A stretch of DNA of 64,000 nt. Origin: Deltaproteobacteria bacterium. GTDB lineage: Bacteria; Myxococcota_C; UBA6777. Position numbers and translations under genes: made by a program. Positions 16,172-24,126 of this stretch are shown here, one piece after another (positions within the stretch are counted from its first letter, which is position 1; each line of letters begins with the position of its first letter). The stretch spans positions 248,001-312,000 of the forward strand of contig SBHC01000081.1 in NCBI GenBank assembly GCA_006226375.1, in the 5' to 3' direction. A model generated the notes under the pieces. The model saw nothing but the letters and a program-made list of their open reading frames with translations, did not search any database and was not told the origin of the DNA.

Positions 16172-17395
16172 CTACTGAACCTTCACCAAACCTTTGGGAA
16201 CCTTGAAGCCTTTGGGCCATTGGGTTTCGTCGTTGTATTTGGCGTGTTTGAAGCTAGCACCTTTGAGCTTTGCACCGCGGAGGTCGGCTCCACGCAGGTC
16301 AGCGCTTTCCAGGTTCGCGTCGGTCAAGTTGGCATCTTTAAGGACAGCTTCGTACAGGTTCGTATAGGCGAGGTTGGCGTCTTTCAAGTTGGCGCTCTCA
16401 AGGTTGGCTTCTTGGAGAGTCGCGCGCTGCAAGTTGGCGTCTTCCAGGCTGGCCTCTTTAAGAACAGCGTCTTCCAAGTTGGCTCGTTTGAGGCTAGCTC
16501 CTTTGAGATTGGCCTCGGTAAGATCCGCGTCTTCGAGGGTTGCCCCATCCAGGTTGGCTTCTTCCAGATTGGCTTCCTTGAGATTGGCCTCTTCCAATTG
16601 GGCTTGCTTAAGATTCGCGCTTTCCAGGCTGGCTTCGGAAAGATTCGCCTCCTGAATGTACGCCCCTGTCAAGTTGGCCCCTTCCAGATCAGCGTTGGTT
16701 AAGTTGGCTTCTTCCAACCTTGCTCGTTGCAGGTCTGCTTTAAAGAGGTAGGCACGCTTGAGGTTGGCCTCTTCCAAGTTGGCTTCTTCCAAGTTGGCTT
16801 CTTTGAGGTAGGCTGCTTCCAGGTTGGCGCTCTCAAGGTTGGCCTCTTCCAGGTTCGCACCCTTAAGACTTGCCATCACAAAGGTTGCCTTCTCCAAGTT
16901 GGCCTCTTCCAAGTCCGCCTTTTCGAGATTGGCTTTGCTGAAATTGGCACCCCAGCAAAACGCTTTCGCCATAGACGCGCTATGAAGGTTGGCTCCTTGG
17001 AAGTTGACATTGGCCAACCGAGCCCCCGGCACCTTAAGTCCTTTGAGGTTGGCCTTGGAGAAGTTCCCCCGCTGAAACGAAGATTTGTAGTGCTTCATAC
17101 AAGTCTGTAAGAAGCTTGTCTTGTTCTTGAGATGCTTGTTGACCCAGGTTTTCTTCTTGGGGTCCTGGATAATTTGAACGAAGATCGCGTTGCTCTGGTA
17201 GGTTTGGAGTTCATTGTTACACCAGAGACGAAGCAAGGGATGATCCACCTTCATGTGCGCCGAAACATTTCGCGAGGAGGAAGACGACTGGCTCGTAGCT
17301 TGACGAGAGGTTGGGCTCTCTGCCGCCACATACGAAGAAACCAGGACAGATGTTCCCACCAAGAGACAACCCAAGAGACCCCAATGCTTCGTCAT
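16172..17395 (-). CDS. Exported pentapeptide-repeat protein
   Basis: 407 residues. Signal peptide at about 1-25 (VLVSSYVAAE), then a Ser/Gln-rich stretch and a domain of about 70 residues with paired Cys (LWCNNEL, TCMKHY). From about residue 112 to 390 runs an unbroken array of more than fifty pentapeptides, mostly A(N/D)LxE or A(N/D)LxG. These fold as a right-handed quadrilateral beta helix. The bias to ANLEE/ANLKE makes the helix strongly charged. It ends with YNDETQWPKGF, a common cap of such arrays. GGGAG lies ten bases before ATG. Some cytoplasmic pentapeptide proteins mimic DNA, but this one is exported, so a structural role is more likely. Confidence 0.9.
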   Translation of the reverse strand: MTKHWGLLGCLLVGTSVLVSSYVAAESPTSRQATSQSSSSSRNVSAHMKVDHPLLRLWCNNELQTYQSNAIFVQIIQDPKKKTWVNKHLKNKTSFLQTCMKHYKSSFQRGNFSKANLKGLKVPGARLANVNFQGANLHSASMAKAFCWGANFSKANLEKADLEEANLEKATFVMASLKGANLEEANLESANLEAAYLKEANLEEANLEEANLKRAYLFKADLQRARLEEANLTNADLEGANLTGAYIQEANLSEASLESANLKQAQLEEANLKEANLEEANLDGATLEDADLTEANLKGASLKRANLEDAVLKEASLEDANLQRATLQEANLESANLKDANLAYTNLYEAVLKDANLTDANLESADLRGADLRGAKLKGASFKHAKYNDETQWPKGFKVPKGLVKVQ

Positions 17396-17500
17396 GGTTC
17401 ACGGCTCCCACTGTTTGCGTTTGTTTCGAGACTGAAAAGGGAAGGAATTGGATAATAGGAGAGAAACAGTCTGAGTTCGCGGAATCTTCCCAGCGAGTTG

Positions 17501-18883
17501 TCAGGCAGAGCCGGGTCGCTGGATGTTGTAGGACTTCATCTTCTTGTGAAGGTTGGTTCGCTCAATCCCGAGAACATCCGACGTTCGGGAGATGTTCCAC
17601 TCATTCTCCTTGAGCTTGAGCAGGATGTAGCTTCGTTCGACTTCCTCACGCACTTCCCTAAGAGTCCGGTTGCCCATCGACTTGATATCAATCACAGCAC
17701 GCTTTTCTTGGAGGTGGGACGGAAGATCTTCGACATCAATGGTTGGACCACCCAGAATGGCAAGACGCTCAGCGAGGTTCTTAAGCTCCCTCACGTTCCC
17801 AGGAAACGCGTACTGCAGCAAGTGCTTCATCGCGTTGGGCGTGATGGTTTGAAGCTGGTAACCGTAGTTCTGGGCGTAGTGGTTGAGAAAGGTCTCCAAC
17901 AGCAAGGGGATATCGTCGCGTCGCTCTCGCAGAGGAGGGATCTCAATGGGAATGACATTCAGGCGGAAGTAGAGGTCTTCACGGAATCGCTCGTTGCGGA
18001 TGTCTTCTTCGAGATCTCGATTGGTTGCGGCGATGACCCGAACGTCAACATGGAGGGTGCGGTCACCGCCCACACGAGAAAACTCACCCGAGTTAAGCAC
18101 ACGGAGAACCTTGGCCTGAGCATGAGGAGACATATCCCCGATCTCATCGAGAAAGATGGTTCCTGTGTGAGCGCGCTCAAACTCACCTTGTCGAGTACGA
18201 ACAGCTCCAGTGAACGCGCCACGTTCATGACCGAACAACTCGCTCTCGATCAACTCTTCGGGGATGGCTGCGCAGTTCACCTTAACAAAAGGTCGCCCGG
18301 CTCGTTTGCTGTGTTCGTGGATGCCACGAGCCACAAGCTCCTTGCCCGTTCCGCTCTCACCTGTAATCAACACCCAGCCATCGGTTGGGGCCACCCGCTC
18401 AATTTGCCGGAAGATAGCTTGCATGGAAGGCGTGTTGCCCACCATCTGGTATTGCTCAGACCGTTCATGTTCAAGGCTGCGCATTTGGCGGACCAGCCAG
18501 CGTTTTTCCAGGCTTTGCTCTACACTCATCAGGAGCAGTTCCCGCTCCAAAGGCTTCTCAATAAAGCTGTAGGCACCCTGCTTAACAGCCTGGACCGCGT
18601 CCTCGATCTTACCGTGGCCGGAGATCATAATGACCTCAACGTCGGGATCGATGCGCTTTATCTCGCGAAGAACGCTGTGCCCATCCGGGCCACCTGGCAA
18701 AAACAGGTCGAGCAGAACCAGGTCGATCACTTCGCTTTGAACGAGGTCGAGACCCACGTCTCCGTTGGTTGCGGTGAGAACGCGGTAGCCCTCTCCTTCC
18801 AACACCATTTTAATGGTGCGGCAGATATTCTTTTCGTCGTCGATAACGAGGATCTGGAAATACGAAGGATCCCATTCGTGCAT
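17501..18883 (-). CDS. Sigma-54-dependent response regulator, NtrX-like
   Basis: 460 residues in three domains. The receiver (10-125) has VIDDE and the phosphorylatable Asp59 in LVLLDLFLPGG; SGHGKIEDAVQAVKQGAYSFIEKPL is the pattern typical of NtrX rather than NtrC. The AAA+ domain (about 150-385) has Walker A GESGTGKE, the sigma-54 contact loop GAFTGA, Walker B IFLDEIGD and the FREDLYFRLNV sensor region. A Fis-type helix-turn-helix (NISRTSDVLGIERTNLHKKM) closes the protein. It starts 15 bp behind the sensor kinase gene, so the two form an operon. The protein should activate RpoN promoters when phosphorylated; the signal is unknown. Confidence 0.93.
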   Translation of the reverse strand: MHEWDPSYFQILVIDDEKNICRTIKMVLEGEGYRVLTATNGDVGLDLVQSEVIDLVLLDLFLPGGPDGHSVLREIKRIDPDVEVIMISGHGKIEDAVQAVKQGAYSFIEKPLERELLLMSVEQSLEKRWLVRQMRSLEHERSEQYQMVGNTPSMQAIFRQIERVAPTDGWVLITGESGTGKELVARGIHEHSKRAGRPFVKVNCAAIPEELIESELFGHERGAFTGAVRTRQGEFERAHTGTIFLDEIGDMSPHAQAKVLRVLNSGEFSRVGGDRTLHVDVRVIAATNRDLEEDIRNERFREDLYFRLNVIPIEIPPLRERRDDIPLLLETFLNHYAQNYGYQLQTITPNAMKHLLQYAFPGNVRELKNLAERLAILGGPTIDVEDLPSHLQEKRAVIDIKSMGNRTLREVREEVERSYILLKLKENEWNISRTSDVLGIERTNLHKKMKSYNIQRPGSA

Positions 18884-18898
18884 GATTCGCTTTCGCTC

Positions 18899-20023
18899 CT
18901 ACTGGGATGAACGGAGGACAGGCAGCCGTATCGTGAACGTTGAACCACCATCGGGGTTGGCCGAAGCGGTAATGGCCCCACCATGGTCGATGATGATTTT
19001 CTTGGTAATAGAAAGACCGAGCCCGGTCCCCAACTGTTTGGTTGTGAAGTATGGGGTAAAGATCTTGCTTTGTAAATGCTCGGGAATTCCGGGTCCACGG
19101 TCTTCGACCTGGCAAAGAACCTCGTTGGTAGGCAAGGCTCCTGTCCGGATGAGGACCACAGAACTCCCCGCTTCTATCGCATTTTCTACAAGATTGTGCA
19201 ACACACGCCGAAAAAGCATTCGGTCCAAACGAACCCACAGCACCTCGCCCGACGAGTCCAAAACGACCTCTGCCCGATCGCGAAACCAGTTGTAGGCGTC
19301 CAGAAACTCCGACACAACCCGGCTCAGGTCTTGAGGTGCGGGACGGACTTCAGGAAGTTTGGCAAAGGCCGAGAACTCGTCCACAATCCGACGAAGCGCT
19401 GTAATCTCTTCCTGTACGATGCTTACGCTGGAGTCCAGCAAGTTGGTGAACCTTGCGTCGTCACGGGGGTATTGTTTTTGGAGTTCTTGGACAGAGAGCA
19501 AAATAGGGGTGAGAGGATTGCGAATTTCATGAGCCAGGCGCTTCGCGACGTCCTGCCAACGAGCCACCTGCTCTTTAAAGATCTCATTCTGCTGTTGCTC
19601 CAGCAGCTGGGTAACAAGCTCTCGTAGATCCCGCTGCAAGCCCGAGACAGGCTCTTGAGCAGCGGCCCCTGCATCGAGGGGAGGGAGCGCATCGGGAACC
19701 GATTGCCGGATCTGGGCACGCAGTTGAAAGAGGTCTGCAAACAACCACCGGTACAACAACCACCCCACCAGCAAGGCCGCGAACAAGGCAAACGCAAGCA
19801 AGGCCACGCTCGCCCAGAAGTACCCTGTTTGAAGCGAGACCCACTGTTGACGCAAGGTACTTTCAGCCTTCGGCCCTAGCTTCCGACGAATCTCAGGTTG
19901 GTTCACAAGGCTGGTTGGCTCCAATGCCACCAAGAACCGCCACCCAACGATCAAGGGAATCAGCGTGGCCACCAGGCTCAACACAATCAGCGCAATGGCC
20001 AACCTCTTGGAAAACGAATTCAT
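18899..20023 (-). CDS. NtrY-like sensor histidine kinase
   Basis: 374 residues. Two membrane segments (about 8-32 and 70-94) flank a short outer loop of about 40 residues. The cytoplasmic part has a HisKA domain with WQDVAKRLAHEIRNPLTPI (His165), a pattern typical of NtrY, and an ATPase domain with NLVENAIEA (N box), DRGPGIP (G1) and GTGLGLSI (G2). Compared with classical NtrY it lacks the large N-terminal periplasmic region and a clear PAS domain. GGAAAGA precedes ATG. It is the first gene of the pair with the NtrX-like regulator, its evident partner. The input signal is unknown. Confidence 0.9.
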   Translation of the reverse strand: MNSFSKRLAIALIVLSLVATLIPLIVGWRFLVALEPTSLVNQPEIRRKLGPKAESTLRQQWVSLQTGYFWASVALLAFALFAALLVGWLLYRWLFADLFQLRAQIRQSVPDALPPLDAGAAAQEPVSGLQRDLRELVTQLLEQQQNEIFKEQVARWQDVAKRLAHEIRNPLTPILLSVQELQKQYPRDDARFTNLLDSSVSIVQEEITALRRIVDEFSAFAKLPEVRPAPQDLSRVVSEFLDAYNWFRDRAEVVLDSSGEVLWVRLDRMLFRRVLHNLVENAIEAGSSVVLIRTGALPTNEVLCQVEDRGPGIPEHLQSKIFTPYFTTKQLGTGLGLSITKKIIIDHGGAITASANPDGGSTFTIRLPVLRSSQ

Positions 20024-20377
20024 GGGCTATTCTTTCCACAACAAGCATGTCCTCTTCACCCCTGGGGTAAAGAGGTTGCTCCAACCGTGCAATTACTCCA
20101 ATGGAGTGGAGGTACAATCATCCAATCGCGGATGTATAGGAACACAATTCGACTGCATCCAACAAGAGAAACTTGCATCCCAAAAAGAAATCCATCACCC
20201 CAGAGAAGAATGAAACCGTTTTGATTCCAAACCACTAGAGTCAAATCCCGTTGCTTCAAGAGGTCAAATAGGTCTCTGATTTTTCAGGTTTTTCAGATCT
20301 GGCATCGCATATGCACTAGGGAGGGGCGAGCGACGAAAGAGACACAGACGAAAGTCACCGTCTCTCGCTCCGGTTGA

Positions 20378-20743
20378 GTGAACGGTTCCTGGTTGTGGGA
20401 ATCAATTCGGTTGCGGGCTGAACGCGTTTTGATAGGCCAGGCACTGTTTCATTCAGCCACCCCTCTTGAACACCATTCGATAGAACAGAACTTTCCGATG
20501 GGCTCTGCCTCTCAGAAAGGGAAGGAAAAGAGAAAGGTGTTCAAAGGGTGTCGAGGAAAGGAAGATTCCGGTTTGTGGGAATCAATTCGGTTGCGGGCTG
20601 AACGCGTTTTGATTGGCCGGGCCTTCCCAACCTCGCCCCACCCTTTGGGACAAGGGTTCAAAGAGAGTCAGTTGTGGGAATCAATTCGGTTGCGGGCTGA
20701 ACGCGTTTTGATTGCTGACCTCTTTGGGCCCTTTGTTCTTTAA
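20378..20743 (+). CDS. Doubtful 121-codon frame spanning the triple repeat
   Basis: An open frame starting at GTG and running through all three 41-bp repeats in the same phase, so LWESIRLRAERVLI occurs three times. There is no ribosome-binding site before the GTG, the start is unconvincing, and the repeats are identical at silent positions too. That favours DNA- or RNA-level conservation over protein selection. It is recorded because the repeat spacings (180 and 99 bp) are both multiples of three. Confidence 0.2.
   Translation: MNGSWLWESIRLRAERVLIGQALFHSATPLEHHSIEQNFPMGSASQKGKEKRKVFKGCRGKEDSGLWESIRLRAERVLIGRAFPTSPHPLGQGFKESQLWESIRLRAERVLIADLFGPFVL
20393..20712 (+). repeat. Three identical 41-bp repeats with imperfect inverted ends
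   Basis: Copies at 20393-20433, 20573-20613 and 20672-20712 are identical over 41 bases: they begin TTGTGGGAATCAATTCGG, contain TTGCGGGCTGAACGCG and end TTTTGAT. Copies 2 and 3 continue with T and copies 1 and 2 with a GGCC-like word. Within each unit AATCAA near the left and TTGAT(T) at the right end are inverted repeats and the interior (CGGTT...GAACG) extends an imperfect hairpin. No other copy was noticed in the window. Confidence 0.9.
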
Positions 20744-20880
20744 GAAACATGCCTTCCAAAAAGCTTCCCCCGAACCTCCACGGTTCCTCACTCTACCTTT
20801 CAAACCAACAACAAACTCATCCAAGAGAGAAGCATCGCTTTTGCAACCCTGCGTTTTGGGCAGGAAGTCTCATTCACTTC

Positions 20881-22341
20881 CTATGCGACACCTTTCTCCT
20901 CGCTGACCGGTTGGTTCTCTTGGGAATCCAAGGAGTCGGATGACTCTGGACTCAAAGATGTCAGGGAATCAAACTCAATCTCAGCGCGCGAGATCGCAAC
21001 ACTCTGGACGCTCTTTTCGTTGGCTTCTAGCACAGTAAACAGGAAGCCTTCGTATTCGTGCACATGACCCACTTCAGGAACATGACCCGAACAAGCCGTT
21101 AGAAAACCACCCAGAGTTTCGTAGTCACCTTCGTCTGGGAACTCGATTTCCAACTCTTCTTCCAGGTCACGAACCCCGACCTTGGCCTGCGCCAAGATGG
21201 TTCCATCGGGCTCGACGACAAAGTCATGTTGCTCATCGGTGTCGAACTCGTCACGAATTTCGCCCACGATTTCTTCAAGGATATCTTCCATGGTGACCAA
21301 TCCCATGGTTCCACCAAATTCATCCACGACAATCGCGATATGCTTTTTGCGGCGTTGGAATTCGCCGAGCAAGGTCGAGATTTTCATGGTGCCTGGAACA
21401 AAATAGGCAGGACGAAGCAGGTCAGTCCACTGCGACGACAGCAGAGATTCTCCGTTCGCAGTGTACATGCGAAACAAATCCCGCAAATACAAAATACCTT
21501 CTACATTGTCCAGGTGTTCCAGATACACAGGGATGCGACTGTGTGGGGAGTTGTTGGCCAACTCAAGGACATCATCCGGCTGAGCTTCCACAGAGATAGA
21601 GAGCATCTCCGTTCGTGGCACCATCACCTCGCGGATGGTGATGTCATCAAACTCCAAAATGGACTGGAGGAGTTTCTCTTTTTCCTCGTTGAGAACACCT
21701 TCACGAGTCCCCAAGTCGATGATGTATTCGATGTCTGCCTCGGACACGAAGGGGCCGGAGTGGCTCACCCTTCCGCCAAAGAGCCGAACCACCCAACTAG
21801 CGATCTGTGTGAGCGCCATGGTCACGGGGTAGAACAACAAATACGACAACCGAAGAATCGGAAACAGACGACGAGCGACCTGCTTCGCATGATACTTGGC
21901 GTACGTTTTGGGAACAATTTCACCGTTGATCAAGATCAGCAACGTCATCACACCGACAGCAATCGCCACGCCGCTGTGAAGAAACACTTCTTCAGCAATG
22001 CTCGTCGCGAGGGCAGAAGCCAGGATGTTGACGAGGTTGTTCCCGATTAAGATGGCAGTTAAGACGTGATTGGGTCTCTCCAACCAAAGAGAAAACATCT
22101 TGTATTTGGTTGGATCTGTCTCCAGCATTTGCTGGATCTTGGCTTGCGACAACGCCGTAAGAGACGTCTCGGAAGCAGAGTAAATGGCAGAAAAGAAGAG
22201 GCAAAAAGCAATGGCGGCCCACTCCCATACAGCAACATTGCCGAGGCGTGAGAACCATGTGGCCCCAAAGGGTAACCACGACCAGGAATCACTGGATGCA
22301 AACAACAACGATATCCCATCGCTTAAAGCACTGGGGTCCAA
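20881..22341 (-). CDS. CNNM/CorC family membrane protein (DUF21, CBS pair, CorC domain)
   Basis: 486 residues. The N-terminal membrane domain (about 35-200; DUF21/CNNM) shows SASETSLTALSQAKI, IGNNLVNILASALAT and NGEIVPKTYAKYHA, all typical. A CBS pair follows (about 225-345; MVPRTEMLSI and FQRRKKHIAIVVDEFGGTMGLVTMEDILEEIVGEI). A CorC/HlyC domain (about 360-445) and an acidic tail close it. Family members export Mg2+ or Co2+ or affect cation balance, and were formerly called hemolysins. The start is TTG, with AGGAG ten bases upstream; the next in-frame ATG lies inside the membrane domain, so TTG is needed. Confidence 0.92.
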   Translation of the reverse strand: MDPSALSDGISLLFASSDSWSWLPFGATWFSRLGNVAVWEWAAIAFCLFFSAIYSASETSLTALSQAKIQQMLETDPTKYKMFSLWLERPNHVLTAILIGNNLVNILASALATSIAEEVFLHSGVAIAVGVMTLLILINGEIVPKTYAKYHAKQVARRLFPILRLSYLLFYPVTMALTQIASWVVRLFGGRVSHSGPFVSEADIEYIIDLGTREGVLNEEKEKLLQSILEFDDITIREVMVPRTEMLSISVEAQPDDVLELANNSPHSRIPVYLEHLDNVEGILYLRDLFRMYTANGESLLSSQWTDLLRPAYFVPGTMKISTLLGEFQRRKKHIAIVVDEFGGTMGLVTMEDILEEIVGEIRDEFDTDEQHDFVVEPDGTILAQAKVGVRDLEEELEIEFPDEGDYETLGGFLTACSGHVPEVGHVHEYEGFLFTVLEANEKSVQSVAISRAEIEFDSLTSLSPESSDSLDSQENQPVSEEKGVA

Positions 22342-22663
22342 GGCTTTCTTTCTCCTCTAGAGAAACACACACAGAAGACGCAACAATGCGCCTCTCGCTC
22401 TTGCACAACACTCGTAGGTATTCATTGGCTTGGATAAGCTACATAGGCTGGCGATGGACTGCGCTTGACATTGCACCATGCACAGGGAGAGATCCCAGGA
22501 AGACCGACCTTCGGCCGGAGGTTCCTCTGCATCGGAAGATGCTGGGACATCGATGGTTGTGTGTGTTTGTTTGGGTTTCATAACTCTGAAATCAAATTGG
22601 AATTCAGCAACGAAAGTTTCACTCTAGACACAGAGGGCGGGACACGTCAAGGATCTGACTTCA
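22342..22663. other. Gene-free spacer
   Basis: 322 bp between the CorC-like gene start and the 3' end of the FHA gene (both minus). Short open frames here have no ribosome-binding site or family likeness. It presumably contains the promoter of the CorC-like gene; no clear terminator or RNA was seen. Confidence 0.45.
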
Positions 22664-23725
22664 TCACGCCTGGAGTTCGACTCGAAGAAGCTGCTCACCA
22701 ATGATCAGAATGTCTTTGTGCGTAAGGGTATGCTCGCCGCGGATTTGCACGAAGGTACCGTTGCGACTGCCGACATCTTCCACATAGAAGCGGTTGTTCT
22801 CAGTCAGCACACGAGCGTGGAGAGAAGAAATAAAGCGGTCACCAGGGAACGTAATCTGGCCACGTTCACGACCAAGTTCGACTTGCTCACCACCCAAGAG
22901 GATGGCGTTCCCTTCCGAGCCGCCAGAGATCAATTGGATCAACCGACCCCAGTAAGAACCATAAGGACTTCCCCAGATGGGAGTCGCGGGAGGTTCATGG
23001 ATGTTCATCTCTGAATCCAGCTCAGGTTGTCGTTCGATCGACTCAAACCGCAGGAGCTGTTTTCCGAGCAACAAGACATCACCGTGCTCCAGCTCCACTC
23101 GGTTGCGAAGCCGAATGAACAAACCGTTCAGGCTAGCTTCGTTGGTCACATGAAGCTGACCATCCGAGTGTTGGAATGTGGCATGGAGCGGGGAAACATA
23201 AGGATCATCCAGAAAGAGAATGTTTCCTTTGCTTCGACCGATTTGAGTTTTTTCGCCCTTCAACGGATAGGAGCCACCCTCTTCACCGTTGGGAAGAAGC
23301 AGCACCAAACGAGCGGGTGCTTCAGGAGGCTCAGGCTCCGGTGCGGGAACAGGTTCGGGTTCAGGCGCAGGGGGAGCCACATCTGCCACAGTAGGAGGAG
23401 TGGACGGAAGCGGCTCCGGTGGGGGTGGACCCATTGTAGGGCGAGGCTCCGGTTGCTCAGGGACCCGATACCCACAGTGACCGCAGAAAATATGACCAGG
23501 AGGAATATCAGCCTGGCACGAAGGACACTCCATCCCGTCTTTGTTGGGAGAGGAGCTTTCTGCAGCGTCGGACGAAGAACCACTCATCGTGTCATCTCCT
23601 TGCACTGGGCTACTCGCAGGGGTTTCTGGTTTGGCAGGTTCAGGAGAGGAAAGCTGATGCCCACATCCCAGACAGAAGTTGAATTCATCTTGGTTTTCCC
23701 AGCTACACTTTGGACAGATTATCAT
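22664..23725 (-). CDS. Double zinc-ribbon, double FHA-domain protein
   Basis: 353 residues, cytoplasmic. Zinc ribbons lie at 4-22 (CPKC...CLGC) and about 66-84 (CPSC...CGHC). A Pro/Glu-rich linker (about 90-138) leads to FHA domain one (about 150-215; IGRSKGNILFLDDPYVSPLHATF) and FHA domain two (about 275-350; LGRERGQITFPGDRFISSLHARV with VGSRNGTFV). FHA domains bind phosphothreonine peptides, so it probably reads the output of Ser/Thr kinases such as the zinc-ribbon kinase at the left end. FHA domain two keeps the GR, SxxH and NG residues; in the first domain NG also survives (ASLNGLFI). The ribosome-binding site is weak. Confidence 0.9.
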   Translation of the reverse strand: MIICPKCSWENQDEFNFCLGCGHQLSSPEPAKPETPASSPVQGDDTMSGSSSDAAESSSPNKDGMECPSCQADIPPGHIFCGHCGYRVPEQPEPRPTMGPPPPEPLPSTPPTVADVAPPAPEPEPVPAPEPEPPEAPARLVLLLPNGEEGGSYPLKGEKTQIGRSKGNILFLDDPYVSPLHATFQHSDGQLHVTNEASLNGLFIRLRNRVELEHGDVLLLGKQLLRFESIERQPELDSEMNIHEPPATPIWGSPYGSYWGRLIQLISGGSEGNAILLGGEQVELGRERGQITFPGDRFISSLHARVLTENNRFYVEDVGSRNGTFVQIRGEHTLTHKDILIIGEQLLRVELQA

Positions 23726-24126
23726 GGCACAAGATCTAGCTTTGGTTTGGGGGGCTGGAGAGGTCGAGCCGAATGCCCTTCCCTCAATTCCAACCCTCTA
23801 CAACAGCAACAAAACGCACGAACGGAACTCTCACCGCTTCTAGCTGAACCTGTGCCGCTTCAACGACCCGAAAGAAACGGGAGGGAGCAGAGGAAATCGG
23901 GTTCGCATGAGAGGTACAAGTCAAGACGTGTCATCCTACCACAAGGGATTGAGTCATTACAAAAAGACAACTCTACGCTTTTTTGTCAAGTGGAGAAGCT
24001 ATCGAGCTTTCAAGAACATGGAAGCCTTCCCTCTGAGAGAAATTCTGCCAGAGTTCCAGCCCATCGTCGCCACATCTCGTAGGACGGCAAAACGTCCTGC
24101 CAGAGACATCAACGGCGGTTTGCTCG
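23726..24126. other. Gene-free spacer with a small hairpin
   Basis: 401 bp between the FHA gene start and the 3' end of the GrpE-like gene. A 6-bp inverted repeat AGGACG/CGTCCT (24081-24098) lies 29 bp past the stop codon of the GrpE-like gene but lacks a T-run on the minus strand. No coding frame is supported. Confidence 0.45.

Larger units (their letters stand above)
20024..20880. other. Long spacer carrying the 41-bp triple repeat
   Basis: 857 bp between the sensor-kinase gene start and the 3' end of the CorC-like gene, both on the minus strand. It should hold the promoter of the kinase pair. An imperfect inverted repeat (GAGCGA...GAGAC with GTCTCTCGCTC, 20328-20370) lies just upstream of the first of three identical 41-bp repeats. 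Apart from the reading frame that spans the repeats, no gene is supported. Confidence 0.6.

Noticed and set aside
16172-17395. Possible tandem DNA repeat or satellite
   Set aside because: The 15-bp periodicity is that of pentapeptide codons within one intact frame.
20393-20712. 41-bp repeats as integron attC sites or CRISPR units
   Set aside because: No RYYYAAC/GTTRRRY core pair was found, spacing is irregular (180 and 99 bp), there are only three copies and no integrase or cas genes nearby.
20749-20943. Short plus-strand frame after the triple repeat
   Set aside because: No ribosome-binding site, overlaps the 3' end of the CorC-like gene and has no recognisable features.
24081-24098. Hairpin after the GrpE-like gene as a terminator
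   Set aside because: The stem is only 6 bp and there is no T-run on the transcribed strand.
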